Assembly (NCBI GenBank): GCA_947624065.1
Contig: CANQIO010000006.1
Span: 1-57,676, forward strand
Length of the DNA: 57,676 nt
Origin: an uncultured Oscillospiraceae bacterium
GTDB lineage: Bacteria; Bacillota; Clostridia; Oscillospirales; Oscillospiraceae
Direction of reading: 5' to 3'
Positions 22,122 to 30,504 of this stretch are shown here, piece by piece; position 1 is the first letter of the stretch, and every line of letters begins with the position of its first letter. The notes beneath the pieces are model-generated. The model had not been told where the DNA came from and searched no databases. It saw only the letters and a program-made list of their open reading frames with translations. A program made the position numbers and the translations under genes.

Positions 22122-23600
22122 ATGGCTGCACCCTCTCCCCGTACCGCGGCGGCCTACATCCGTGTGTCCACCGAGGACCAAGCGGATCAGTCGCCCGAGA
22201 GCCAGCTTATTGAAATACGAAAATATGCCGCCCGGAACGGCCTCATCCTGCCGGACAACCTGGTCTTTGTCGACGAGGGCATCTCCGGCAAGCGGTCCGA
22301 GAACCGGCCGGCCTTCCAGCAGATGATCGGCACCGCCAAAGAAAAGCCCGCTCCTTTCGACGTGCTTCTCCTCTGGAAGTTCAGCCGGTTCGCCCGGAAC
22401 CAGGAAGAGAGCATCGTCTATAAGTCGCTTCTGCGGAAACAATGCGGCGTCGACGTGGTGTCCGTGTCTGAGCAGCTGCCCGAAGGCCCCTTTGCCTCCC
22501 TGATCGAGCGCATCATCGAGTGGTTCGACGAGTTTTACTCCATCCGCCTCTCTCAGGAAGTCAAGCGCACCATGGCCGTCAAAGCCGGCCGCGGGGAATT
22601 CCAATCCTCGCCTCCCTTCGGCTATCGGGCCCGGATCATCCCTGGAAAAAAAACGGTGTTGGAACCCATCCCCGAGGAAGCGGAGCTCGTTCGGCAGATC
22701 TTTGACCGGTTCAACCGCGGCGAGGGAGTATACGTCATTGCCCGGTGGCTGAACTCCCTGGGGATCACCACACACCGGGGAAACGCTTTTGAGAACCGCA
22801 CCGTGGAGTATATCCTTCGGAACCCGGTCTATATTGGAAAGCTCCGGTGGACACCCACGGGCCGCACCCGAAGGGATTTTTCCAATCCGGACACCATCCT
22901 GGCGGACGGCGAGCATGAGCCTCTCATCACCCAGGAGACCTTCGACGCCGCGCAGACGAACATTGCCCGAATCAAGGCCGTCTGGGGTTACAAAGCCCGT
23001 CCAACCTACGAGCTGAAGGACTGGCTCAGCGGTCTCGTCCGCTGCGCCGCATGCGGAGGCACTCTCATCTTCCAGAGACCTCACTACTTCAAGTGCAACA
23101 ACTACATGCGTGGGCGGTGCACCTGCTCGCAACATATTCGGATCGACTTGCTGCATGGGGCGATCACAGAACGCCTCATGCAGGACATGATCGGCAGCAA
23201 CACCCTGGACTGCGCTGTCGTGCAGTCGGAGGCAGAGCAAAGCGGAGAGCTGCCCCGGCTGCGCACTACCCTCACGGATCTCCGCCGGCGTGACGCGCGA
23301 CTGCTGGACGCATACCTGGGAGGTGCTGTCGACCTTGCACAGTTCTCCACTGCAAAGTCCAGTCTTGACTCGGAAATCGCAGACATTGAGGAAAGGATCG
23401 CTTCTCTGGAGTCCACCACCGCAGACCCGGATGCCGTCCGTGCAGCTTTGACCTCCCGCATCCGCGAGGCTTACGATACTATCTCCGCCCCAGATGCCTC
23501 TCTGGAAGAGAAAAATACTGCGCTCCGCAATATTACGGAACGCATCACCTTTGATAAAAGCCAAATGGTCATCAATATTACATACCGTGTTTTTTTGTAG
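22122..23600 (+). CDS. Large serine integrase
   Basis: The 492-residue protein starts at ATG 22122 behind AGGAGG. The N-terminal resolvase domain has AYIRVSTEDQADQSPESQ with catalytic S16, VDEGISGKRSENRPAF and LLLWKFSRFARN. A recombinase domain follows (GYRARIIPGKKTVLEPIPEE; ARWLNSLGITTHRG). The zinc-ribbon domain has CAACGGTLIF and CNNYMRGRCTCSQH, then a coiled coil (LTDLRRRDARLLDAY). It integrates the phage at the adjacent dyad inside cotJC. SpoIVCA and SprA, which excise skin and SPbeta, belong to the same family. Confidence 0.96.
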   Translation: MAAPSPRTAAAYIRVSTEDQADQSPESQLIEIRKYAARNGLILPDNLVFVDEGISGKRSENRPAFQQMIGTAKEKPAPFDVLLLWKFSRFARNQEESIVYKSLLRKQCGVDVVSVSEQLPEGPFASLIERIIEWFDEFYSIRLSQEVKRTMAVKAGRGEFQSSPPFGYRARIIPGKKTVLEPIPEEAELVRQIFDRFNRGEGVYVIARWLNSLGITTHRGNAFENRTVEYILRNPVYIGKLRWTPTGRTRRDFSNPDTILADGEHEPLITQETFDAAQTNIARIKAVWGYKARPTYELKDWLSGLVRCAACGGTLIFQRPHYFKCNNYMRGRCTCSQHIRIDLLHGAITERLMQDMIGSNTLDCAVVQSEAEQSGELPRLRTTLTDLRRRDARLLDAYLGGAVDLAQFSTAKSSLDSEIADIEERIASLESTTADPDAVRAALTSRIREAYDTISAPDASLEEKNTALRNITERITFDKSQMVINITYRVFL

Positions 23601-23606
23601 CCAGCA

Positions 23607-23720
23607 TTATAGTCTATAACAGTATGGTCCACCGTACTGGCTGATGATATACTTGGCCATGGCGGGGTTGGGATTCTTGATCCGCACGGGATACTGCAGC
23701 TTTTTTTCATATACGAACAT
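23607..23720 (-). pseudogene. cotJC: cotJC 5' fragment, interrupted by the prophage
   Basis: The first 32 codons of CotJC are present: MFVYEKKLQYPVRIKNPNPA, then MAKYIISQYGGP, matching the conserved N-terminus of this spore-coat, manganese-catalase-like protein. After GGP the frame reads YCYRL and stops, where the full protein needs about 150 more residues. The ATG overlaps the stop of cotJA-cotJB (TAATG). The break coincides with the dyad at 23620-23639, so the rest of the gene should lie past the left end of the prophage. Confidence 0.93.
23620..23639. other. Attachment site (prophage/host junction, right side)
   Basis: CAGTATGGTC (23620-23629) faces CACCGTACTG (23630-23639), an inverted repeat matching at 8 of 10 positions. 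It lies 20 nt after the integrase stop, exactly where CotJC homology ends. Serine integrases cut at the centre of such dyads. The crossover dinucleotide should be near 23629-23630. Confidence 0.8.
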
Positions 23721-24124
23721 TATTTCTTACCTGCCTTTCCGCCGTTCCAGGGCCAGGGGCCCTCGGGCCAGACCCAGCAGTCGAATTTGGCCGTGTCGGA
23801 GCGCGTCACTGGGCCGTACATCTCCACATAGCGCTTGCGTCCCTCCTTGGCCAGGGCGCTGAAGCTCTTCCAGGTCTTGAAAGCGTCCTTGTCGTCGGGA
23901 TGGGTGTCCAGGTACAGCGCCAGCTCCTGGCAGACGAAATCCAGGGCCATCAGCTCGGCCTGGGGCGTGTTCTCCACAGGACCGACGGCCACGTAATCCA
24001 TAAAGGGCAGATCCAGCCCCGGGAACAGCGTGCCCTTGGCCAGGGCGTCGGCGCTGTCGTAGGCCGGCTCGCTGCACGGCTGGGCGGCCAGCATCGGCAC
24101 GGCCAGCGGCGCGCAGGAAGGCAA
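23720..24124 (-). CDS. Fused CotJA-CotJB spore coat protein
   Basis: The 134-residue protein starts at TTG 24122-24124, with AAGGAGG 5 nt upstream; an upstream TTG at 24161 lies in the ligA terminator and is unlikely. The first part has the CotJA signature GTLFPGLDLPF (about 37-47). From ELMALDFVCQELALYLDTHP onward it is CotJB, ending YGPVTRSDTAKF and WPEGPWPWN. Normally these are two genes. There is no stop between them here, so they are one polypeptide. It forms part of the CotJ coat complex made in the mother cell. Confidence 0.87.
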   Translation of the reverse strand: MPSCAPLAVPMLAAQPCSEPAYDSADALAKGTLFPGLDLPFMDYVAVGPVENTPQAELMALDFVCQELALYLDTHPDDKDAFKTWKSFSALAKEGRKRYVEMYGPVTRSDTAKFDCWVWPEGPWPWNGGKAGKK

Positions 24125-24162
24125 GGCGCCCTCCTTATAGGTGCAGGAATCTTTATCTTGCA

Positions 24163-24203
24163 AAAAAATTTCCCCCTTTGCATGCCATACTATGCAAAGG
24201 GGG
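24163..24203 (-). terminator. ligA intrinsic terminator
   Basis: A perfect 12-bp stem (24172-24183 with 24192-24203), an 8-nt loop and, on the minus strand, AAA then T7 follow the ligA stop codon. It separates ligA from the cotJ genes, which must have their own promoter. Confidence 0.88.
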
Positions 24204-24219
24204 CTTTCGTTGTTATCCG

Positions 24220-26193
24220 TCAGTCCTTGATGAGCTCGGCGAAATCGGTCTCACTGATGATGGGGATGCCCAGGGCCTCGGCCTTGGCGAGCTTGGAGCC
24301 GGGATCGGCGCCGGCCAGCACATAGGAGGTCTTTTTGGACACGGAGCCGGAGGCCTTGCCGCCGAAGCGCTCGATGATTTCCTCCGCCTGGGAACGGGTG
24401 AAGTGCTCCAGCGCGCCGGTGAGCACAAAGGTCTTGCCGGCAAAGCGGTCGTCCGCGATCTCCTCCCGGCTCTCAAAGGACACGCCCGCCTCCCGCAGCC
24501 GCCGGATCAGGTCCTGGCTCTGGTCGGCGGCGAACCAGTCGGTCAGGTATTTGGCCGTGACGGCACCCACGTCATCGATGGCGGTCAGCTGCTCCTCGGT
24601 AGCGGCCATGAGCTCGTCCAGGGTGGCAAAGCGCCTGGCCAGGACCTTGGCCGCCTTTGCCCCCACCTGCCGAATGCCGAAGGCGCACAGCAGCCGCGCC
24701 AGTCCCCGGTCTTTGCTCTGCTCCAGATTGGCGATGAGATTCTCCGCGGACTTCTTCCCCATCCGCTCCACGGCCGCCACGGACTGGGGCTCCAGGTAAT
24801 AGAGCTCCGCGGGGGTCTTGATGAGCCCGGCCCGATCCAGGGCCTCCACCACCGCCGGGCCCAGCCCGTCGATGTCCATGGCGTCCTTGGAGGCAAAGTG
24901 GACGATATTGCGCAGCCGCTGGGCCGGGCATTCCGCGCCGGTGCAGCGGATGGCCGCGCCGTCCTCGTCCCGGACCACCGGCGCGCCGCAGGCGGGACAG
25001 ACCGTGGGGAACCGGAAGAAGCCCTCGCTGTCCTTCTTCACGACCTCCAGCACCTCGGGGATGATCTCCCCCGCCTTTTGGACCAACACCGTGTCCCCCA
25101 CGTTCACGCCCATGTTCTCGATAAAGTCCTGGTTGTGAAGGGTCGCGTTGGTCACGGTGGTGCCCGCCAGACGGATGGGCTCGATGACGGCTTTTGGCGT
25201 CAGCACACCGGTGCGCCCCACCTGGATGACGATGTCCAGCACCCGGCTGGGCTTCTTCTCCGGCGGGTATTTATAAGCCACCGCCCAGCGGGGATACTTG
25301 GCGGTGCTGCCCAGCTGCCGGCGCTGGGAAAGGTCGTTGAGCTTGACCACCGCACCGTCGATATCGAAGGGATAGCCCTCCCGCCCTTCGCCGATGGCGT
25401 CGATCGCCGCCGTGCACTCCGCCGGGGTCTTGCAAAGGGTATGGTCCACCACGGGAAAGCCCATGGCCGCCATGGCCTCCAGCGTCTCATAGTGCTCCTG
25501 ATAGGTCACGCCCTCCGCCAGCTGGATGTTGAAGAAGATCACATCCAGCATCCGCTGGGCGCAAACGGCCGGGTCCTGCTGACGCAGAGAGCCGGCGGCG
25601 GCGTTGCGGGGGTTGGCCAGGAGCGGCTGCCCTTCCAGCTCCCGCTGGGCGTTGATGGTCCGGAAGGTCTCGTGGGACATATAGACCTCCCCCCGGACGA
25701 TGAGCCGTTCAGGGGCGTTTTGGATCGTCTTGGGCAGGCTCCGGATGGTGCGCAGGTTCTCCGTCACATCTTCCCCCACCTCGCCGTTGCCCCGGGTCGC
25801 GCCCCGGAAAAAGACGCCGTTTCTGTATTCCACCGCCACGGACAGCCCGTCGATCTTCGGCTCGGTCACGTAATCGTGGGGCGCGTCGACAGCGGCGTCC
25901 ATCCGCTCCACAAAGCCTGCAACCTCTTCGAAGGAGAACACATCCTGCAGGCTCTCCAGCGGCACCTCATGGGCCACCGGCGCGAAGGCCTCGCTCACAT
26001 GCCCGCCCACATGCTGTGTCGGCGAGTCCGGCCGGATCCAATCCGGATGGGCCGCCTCCATGGCCTTGAGCTCGTTGTTCATCCGGTCATACTCAAAATC
26101 GGACACCAGCGGCGCGTCATTGTCGTAATAGGCCACGGAAAGGGCAAGCAGACGCTCCACCAGGGCGTTGTATGACTCGATCGTATAGTCCAT
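24220..26193 (-). CDS. ligA: NAD-dependent DNA ligase
   Basis: The 657-residue protein seals nicks in replication and repair using NAD. The order is the Ia domain (YYDNDAPLVSDFEYDRM), adenylation with active-site Lys in VTEPKIDGLSVAVEY (about 111-125), GATRGNGEVGEDVTEN, an OB fold and a zinc finger (CPACGAPV, CTGAECPAQ). Then come HhH repeats (KDAMDIDGLGPAVVEAL) and a C-terminal BRCT domain (FVLTGALEHFTRSQAEEIIE). The length is normal and all motifs are present. Confidence 0.97.
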   Translation of the reverse strand: MDYTIESYNALVERLLALSVAYYDNDAPLVSDFEYDRMNNELKAMEAAHPDWIRPDSPTQHVGGHVSEAFAPVAHEVPLESLQDVFSFEEVAGFVERMDAAVDAPHDYVTEPKIDGLSVAVEYRNGVFFRGATRGNGEVGEDVTENLRTIRSLPKTIQNAPERLIVRGEVYMSHETFRTINAQRELEGQPLLANPRNAAAGSLRQQDPAVCAQRMLDVIFFNIQLAEGVTYQEHYETLEAMAAMGFPVVDHTLCKTPAECTAAIDAIGEGREGYPFDIDGAVVKLNDLSQRRQLGSTAKYPRWAVAYKYPPEKKPSRVLDIVIQVGRTGVLTPKAVIEPIRLAGTTVTNATLHNQDFIENMGVNVGDTVLVQKAGEIIPEVLEVVKKDSEGFFRFPTVCPACGAPVVRDEDGAAIRCTGAECPAQRLRNIVHFASKDAMDIDGLGPAVVEALDRAGLIKTPAELYYLEPQSVAAVERMGKKSAENLIANLEQSKDRGLARLLCAFGIRQVGAKAAKVLARRFATLDELMAATEEQLTAIDDVGAVTAKYLTDWFAADQSQDLIRRLREAGVSFESREEIADDRFAGKTFVLTGALEHFTRSQAEEIIERFGGKASGSVSKKTSYVLAGADPGSKLAKAEALGIPIISETDFAELIKD

Positions 26194-26194
26194 C

Positions 26195-26854
26195 TTATCT
26201 CTCCCAGTTCAAATAGCTATCCGGCACCTGGCCCACGATCACCGTCTCGGACACCAGGATCTCGGTCTGCACGCCGGTGTCCATCTCCCGCCAGGGCAAC
26301 AGGAATGACAGCTGCACATCCAGGTCCAGGAACAGCTGGTGCAGGGTCTGGTTGATGCCCGCGCTGGTGATCTCGCTGCGAAAGCCCGCCGTGCTGGATG
26401 AGAGCACGGTCACGTCCACCGACACGCTGGGCCCCCGGTTCATGAAGAGGGCGCTGCCCAGCAGGTTCGCCAGCGGGATCTCGACGGTCAGCTCCTCCTG
26501 CTCTGTGGCGTCCACCGCCCGGCCCAGCACCTCCGATGACAGGGTGTTGACGGCCGTCACGTTGGCGGTGACGGCGGTGATGGCGCCGGCGGCGTCCCTC
26601 TCCAGCTTTACCAGTTCCTCGCCCCGAAAGGCCGGGTCCGCCATCACGTCCTTGACGATCTGGTTCACCCTCGTGACCACCATGTCCCGGGCGGCGGAGG
26701 CGGCATACTCGGTCACCATGCTGCGCAGTCCCGCGGAGAGAGCCGCGAGAGCCGCGAGGATCATGACCGCGACCAGCAGCGCAAGGGTGCGCTTGGCCCG
26801 TTTTTCCGTCCCGGGCCGGACGGCGGCCCGCCGGGGCCAGCGTCTTGGCGGCAT
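26195..26854 (-). CDS. yunB: Sporulation protein YunB-like
   Basis: A 219-residue protein from ATG 26852-26854 with GGGGGTGA upstream. A basic N-terminus precedes one membrane segment (LALLVAVMILAALAALSAG, about 25-43). The outer domain has VNQIVKDVMADPAFRGEELV, AVTANVTAVNTLSSEV and IPLANLLGSALFMNRGP, typical of YunB. In Bacillus subtilis yunB is a sigma-E gene. A matching sigma-E-like promoter is visible at 26875-26903. The exact role in spore formation is unclear. Confidence 0.85.
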   Translation of the reverse strand: MPPRRWPRRAAVRPGTEKRAKRTLALLVAVMILAALAALSAGLRSMVTEYAASAARDMVVTRVNQIVKDVMADPAFRGEELVKLERDAAGAITAVTANVTAVNTLSSEVLGRAVDATEQEELTVEIPLANLLGSALFMNRGPSVSVDVTVLSSSTAGFRSEITSAGINQTLHQLFLDLDVQLSFLLPWREMDTGVQTEILVSETVIVGQVPDSYLNWER

Positions 26855-26874
26855 GATATCACCCCCATAGGAGC

Positions 26875-26903
26875 AGTATATGCCCGCCAAAGGACGCTTA
26901 TGT
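26875..26903 (-). promoter_or_regulatory. Sigma-E-like promoter of yunB
   Basis: ACATAAG (26897-26903), 14 nt, CATATACT (26875-26882) on the minus strand. This resembles the mother-cell sigma-E consensus and has the same spacing as those at 34140 and 53223. No competing sigma-A site was seen. Confidence 0.5.
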
Positions 26904-27922
26904 CATTTTGCCATCTCCTCCAGGAACAGCCGCGCCAGCTTTACCTGGCCCTCGCACTCGGCGATCTTGGCCACGCTGGCCGGAGAGTGGATGTTCCGCA
27001 CCGGCACGGACACCGCCGCCACCTGGACGCCGCAGCCGCTGCGCTGGACAGCGGAGCCGTCGGTGCCGCCGGCGATGACCGACTTGGTCTGCCAGGGGAT
27101 GCCGTTCTCTTCCGCCAGCCGGATCAGCGTCTGGCGCAGGCCGCGGTCGTAGATGGTCCCCCGGTCCATGAACGGCAGCACCACGCCGCCGCCCACCCGG
27201 CAGATCTTGTCCGGCCCCTCCGCCGTGGGGATATCGGCGGCGGTGGTCCCCTCCAGGACCAGCGCCACGTCCGGCTGGATATTCCGCGCCGCCACGGTGG
27301 CGCCCCGGGTGCCCACCTCCTCCTGGACGGTGAACACGAACCAGCAGTCGCACGCGATCTCGTTCTCGATGAGCTCCAACATGGTGGCGCAGCCGGCCCG
27401 GTCGTCGATCGCCTTGGCCTTCACCAGACCGTCGCCGAAGCGGACCACCGTGTCGTCAAAGGCGGCCAGATCCCCCAGATGCACCAGCTTTTCCGCCTGG
27501 GCCCGGTCGGCCGCGCCGATGTCGATGTACATGTCCTTCATGGCCGGCAGGGTCTTGCGCTGCTCGGCCGTAGTCAGATGGAACGCCTTGCAGCCGATAA
27601 CGCCCAGGACCCGGTCCGGGCCCACATACACGCGCTTGCCGGGCAGGACCCGCCGGTCGATGCCGCCGGCGTTTTCAAAGTGCAGATAGCCGTCGTCGGT
27701 GATGGACGTGACGATCAGGCCCACCTCGTCCATGTGGGCGCATAGCATGATCCGGTGCTTTGGCGTCACCGCGCCCTTCTTGAACACCATCAGGTTGCCC
27801 ATGGGATCGGTGCGGATCTCATCGGCGTGGGCCATGGCTCTCTCCAGGATGTAATCCCGGACCTCTTCCTCGCCGCCGGTGACGCCGCCCAGGCAGCACA
27901 GGGTCTCTAACGTATCCAGCAT
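26903..27922 (-). CDS. M42-family metallo-aminopeptidase
   Basis: The 339-residue protein starts at ATG 27920-27922 behind GGAGGTG. M42 metal ligands appear as LCAHMDEVGLIV (H, D), AIDDRAGCATMLEL (D), TVQEEVGTRGA (the E pair) and VLEGTTAADIP (D/E region). The last His is in SVPVRNIHSPASV. It belongs to the cytosolic di-metal aminopeptidase/glucanase-like family. It follows a paralogue after 4 nt; the two may form mixed complexes, as tetrahedral M42 enzymes do elsewhere. Confidence 0.9.
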   Translation of the reverse strand: MLDTLETLCCLGGVTGGEEEVRDYILERAMAHADEIRTDPMGNLMVFKKGAVTPKHRIMLCAHMDEVGLIVTSITDDGYLHFENAGGIDRRVLPGKRVYVGPDRVLGVIGCKAFHLTTAEQRKTLPAMKDMYIDIGAADRAQAEKLVHLGDLAAFDDTVVRFGDGLVKAKAIDDRAGCATMLELIENEIACDCWFVFTVQEEVGTRGATVAARNIQPDVALVLEGTTAADIPTAEGPDKICRVGGGVVLPFMDRGTIYDRGLRQTLIRLAEENGIPWQTKSVIAGGTDGSAVQRSGCGVQVAAVSVPVRNIHSPASVAKIAECEGQVKLARLFLEEMAK

Positions 27923-27926
27923 CCCG

Positions 27927-28949
27927 TCACACCTCCCGATTCTCCACATAGGCCACCAGCAGCTCCACGATGGCCTCCATATCCGCGAGGCACACCGTCT
28001 CCACCGGCGTATGCATGTATTTCAGCGGCAGGCTCACCAGCGCCGTGGCCACGCCCTCCCGTGCCACTTGGATGGCGTGGGCGTTGGTGCCGCTGTTGCC
28101 GCCGGGGACCACCTCCGGCTGGTAGGCGATGCCCCGCTCTTTGGCCAGGTCGAACAGCTCCTGGGTGATGGGCCGGTTCATGTTGGGGCCGATGCCGATG
28201 GCCGCCCCTTTGCCGCACACGCAGGGCACGTCCCTCGCGTCCGGGGTCCTGCCGTGGGTCACATCCACCACCAGCGCCGCGTCCGGGGCCACGGCATAGG
28301 CGCCCACCGTTGCGCCCCGGTGGCCGAGCTCCTCCTGGGTGCTGACCATGCAGCACACGTCCACGTTCAGGTCCTTCCCCGCCAGGCGCTCAAAGGCCTT
28401 CATGATGATGGCCGCGCAGGCCCGGTCGTCCAGAGCCTTGCCGGTCAGCTGGCCCTCGCCCAGCGGCTCGCAGAAAGCGGAATAGACCACTGCCGTGCCC
28501 AGAGGAACGGTCTTTTCCGCCTCCTCCTGGGTCAGGCCCACGTCGATGTAGAGGTTTTTGGGATCGATGGCCTTGCCCCGCTCCTCCTGGCTCAGCACAT
28601 GGGGCGGCATGGTAGCGATGACGCCGAACATGGGCGGTTCGGTCAGCACCATCACCTCGCGGGCCGGGAGCATCCGCTGGTCCACCCCGCCCAGGGCGGC
28701 AAAGGAGAGGTATCCGTCCCGCATGCCGGTGACCACGAGACCGATCTCGTCCATGTGCGCGTCCAGCAGCACCGTCTTGGCGCCGGGCTTGCCGCAGCGC
28801 TTGAAGGCGAGGCAGTTGCCCATCACGTCGGTGCGGACCTCGTCCGCCCAGGGGTGCAGATAGGAGGCGACATACTCGCAGACCGGCTGCTCATAGCCGG
28901 AGGGGCCGGACAGGCCGGAAAGCCGCTGGGTCAATTCCAATAGTTCCAT
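27927..28949 (-). CDS. M42-family metallo-aminopeptidase (paralogue)
   Basis: The 340-residue protein starts at ATG 28947-28949 (MELLELTQRLSGLSGPSGYE) behind GGAGTGA. Metal and catalytic motifs are LLDAHMDEIGLVV, ALDDRACAAIIMKA, STQEELGHRGATVG, VVDVTHGRTPDA and LPLKYMHTPVE. It is the partner of the gene just downstream. It probably trims small peptides in the cytoplasm. The longer frame upstream overlaps murD in another frame and is not used. Confidence 0.9.
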   Translation of the reverse strand: MELLELTQRLSGLSGPSGYEQPVCEYVASYLHPWADEVRTDVMGNCLAFKRCGKPGAKTVLLDAHMDEIGLVVTGMRDGYLSFAALGGVDQRMLPAREVMVLTEPPMFGVIATMPPHVLSQEERGKAIDPKNLYIDVGLTQEEAEKTVPLGTAVVYSAFCEPLGEGQLTGKALDDRACAAIIMKAFERLAGKDLNVDVCCMVSTQEELGHRGATVGAYAVAPDAALVVDVTHGRTPDARDVPCVCGKGAAIGIGPNMNRPITQELFDLAKERGIAYQPEVVPGGNSGTNAHAIQVAREGVATALVSLPLKYMHTPVETVCLADMEAIVELLVAYVENREV

Positions 28950-28954
28950 GGCGA

Positions 28955-30340
28955 TCACTCCATTTCCTCGATGAGCCGGCGGAACCGGTCGCCCCGCTCG
29001 GCAAAGTTTTTGAATCGGTCGAAGGAGGTGCTGGCCGGGCTCAGGAGCACCGTGTCTCCCGGCTCCGCCCCGGCGGCGGCTGCCCTCACCGTCTCGTCGA
29101 AATCGTCTATCATGATGATATCCGGCGCGCCGGTCCGGTATGCCGGGGCGCTTTCCACCGCCGCGCGGATCTTCTCCGCCGTCAGCCCGGTCAGATAGAG
29201 CTTCTTCACATGCTCGCACACCGCCGGGCCCAGGCTGTCAAAGGGCACGCCCTTATCCTTGCCCCCGGCGATGAGGATCACCTTTTTCTGAAAACAGGCC
29301 AGCCCCGCGCAGGTCCTGTCCGGACTGGAGGCGATGGAGTCGTTGATATAGGTCACGCCCCGCAGCACCCGCACCGTCTCCAGGCGGTGGGCCACCCCCC
29401 GGAAGGAGCGGGCCACCTGGCGCATGGCGTCCACGGGGACCATGCCCCACACCGCCGCGAAGGCGGCCATCATGTTCTCCACATTGTGCATCCCAGGGAT
29501 CTTCATCTCCGCCGCAGGCAGCACCTCCTGCTCCTCCCCGTCGAAGCTGCCGCAGATCATCCCGTCCGGCCGCAGCCACACGCCAGGGCTCGCCTGCTCC
29601 CGCCGGCTGAACCAGCACACGAAACTGTTGGCCTCGCCGGCGCAGGCGGCGGTGACGGCGTTGTCCCGATTCAGCACCAGGCGGGCGTTCTGCCGCTGAT
29701 GCAGGAAGATCTGCTTTTTCGCGTCGATATAGTCCTGGTAGCCCTTATGGATATCCAGGTGGTTGGGGGCCATGTTGGTGATCACCGCCACGTCCGGGCT
29801 GCAGCGCATGGAGTGCAGCTGGAAGGAGCTCAGCTCCAGCACCGCCGCGTCGGACGGCGACATCTGATCCACCTCCGCCAGCAGCGGATGGCCGATGTTG
29901 CCGCCCAGCCAGACCTTCCGTCCGGCGGCCTTCAAGATCTCGGAGATCAGGGTCGTGGTGGTGGTCTTGCCGTCGGACCCGGTCGCCGCCACGATGGGGC
30001 ACGGGCACAGGGCCATGAACACCTCCATCTCGCTGGTGACCACAGCGCCGGCCTTCACGGCGGCGGCCAGCTCCGGCCGGAAGGGCAGAAAGCTGGGAGT
30101 ACGGAAGATCACGTCCCCGGTCAGGCCCTCCAGATAGTTCTCCCCCAGGTGGAACCCAACGCCCATGGCGCTGTATCGGTCGTAAAAATCCCCCAGCGCG
30201 TCGGGCGTGGACTTATCATATACCGCCGTCTCCACGCCGGCCTCGGCCAGCAGCGCGATCAGCGGCCGGTTGGACAGCCCCGCGCCCACCACGGCGACGC
30301 GCCTGCCCCGCAGAGAGGCCAGGTATTCCTTCAATGTCAA
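28955..30340 (-). CDS. murD: UDP-N-acetylmuramoyl-L-alanine--D-glutamate ligase
   Basis: A 461-residue enzyme that adds D-Glu to the peptidoglycan precursor in the cytoplasm. Motifs are VAVVGAGLSNRPLIALL (UDP site), ATGSDGKTTTTTLISEIL (ATP P-loop), ELSSFQLHSM, TNMAPNHLDIHKGYQDYI, YINDSIASSPDRTCAGL and ILIAGGKDKGVPFD. I chose TTG 30338-30340 because GAGGTG lies 7 nt upstream. The ATG at 30359-30361 coincides with the predicted transcription start, so it cannot serve. Confidence 0.93.
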   Translation of the reverse strand: MTLKEYLASLRGRRVAVVGAGLSNRPLIALLAEAGVETAVYDKSTPDALGDFYDRYSAMGVGFHLGENYLEGLTGDVIFRTPSFLPFRPELAAAVKAGAVVTSEMEVFMALCPCPIVAATGSDGKTTTTTLISEILKAAGRKVWLGGNIGHPLLAEVDQMSPSDAAVLELSSFQLHSMRCSPDVAVITNMAPNHLDIHKGYQDYIDAKKQIFLHQRQNARLVLNRDNAVTAACAGEANSFVCWFSRREQASPGVWLRPDGMICGSFDGEEQEVLPAAEMKIPGMHNVENMMAAFAAVWGMVPVDAMRQVARSFRGVAHRLETVRVLRGVTYINDSIASSPDRTCAGLACFQKKVILIAGGKDKGVPFDSLGPAVCEHVKKLYLTGLTAEKIRAAVESAPAYRTGAPDIIMIDDFDETVRAAAAGAEPGDTVLLSPASTSFDRFKNFAERGDRFRRLIEEME

Positions 30341-30365
30341 GCGCTCACACCTCACAGTCATTGCT

Positions 30366-30394
30366 ATTATAGTACAATATCTTGTGGTTTACAA
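30366..30394 (-). promoter_or_regulatory. murD promoter
   Basis: TTGTAA (30389-30394), 17 nt, TATAAT (30366-30371) on the minus strand. The predicted start site near 30359 leaves a leader of about 19 nt holding the ribosome site of the TTG start. Confidence 0.82.
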
Positions 30395-30452
30395 GATACA
30401 ATCTCTACAAGATGGTTTCAGTTGAAAAGATGCGGATGTTAATATCCGTTGC

Positions 30453-30482
30453 TTGCTTCGCCGGCAAGGTGCGGAGTATAAT
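30453..30482 (+). promoter_or_regulatory. Promoter of the XRE-SdpI gene
   Basis: TTGCTT (30453-30458), 18 nt, TATAAT (30477-30482), 22 nt before the GTG start. It is divergent from the murD promoter. Confidence 0.75.
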
Positions 30483-30504
30483 ACCGGCAAAGGGAGGTGG
30501 GCAC

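Larger units (their letters stand above)
1..23639. mobile_element. Prophage, right-hand part (large serine integrase type)
   Basis: This is an integrated tailed phage. Head genes (TerS, TerL, portal, scaffold, capsid, connectors) run leftward off the window edge; early genes, a CI/Cro-type switch and a serine integrase occupy the right part. The right boundary is placed at the dyad at 23620-23639, where the host gene cotJC is cut. The left attachment site, tail and lysis modules lie outside the window, so total size is unknown. Head and early genes look intact except one frameshifted gene, so the phage may be functional. Confidence 0.96.

Noticed and set aside
23471-23710. 79-codon minus-strand frame across the prophage boundary
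   Set aside because: It is in a different frame from cotJC and opposite the integrase, with a translation lacking any family pattern.
23600-23720. tRNA gene as attachment site
   Set aside because: No cloverleaf is visible; the target is the cotJC coding sequence.
24178-26175. 665-codon plus-strand frame opposite ligA
   Set aside because: Shadow of ligA, low complexity with many His and Gly, no recognisable domain.
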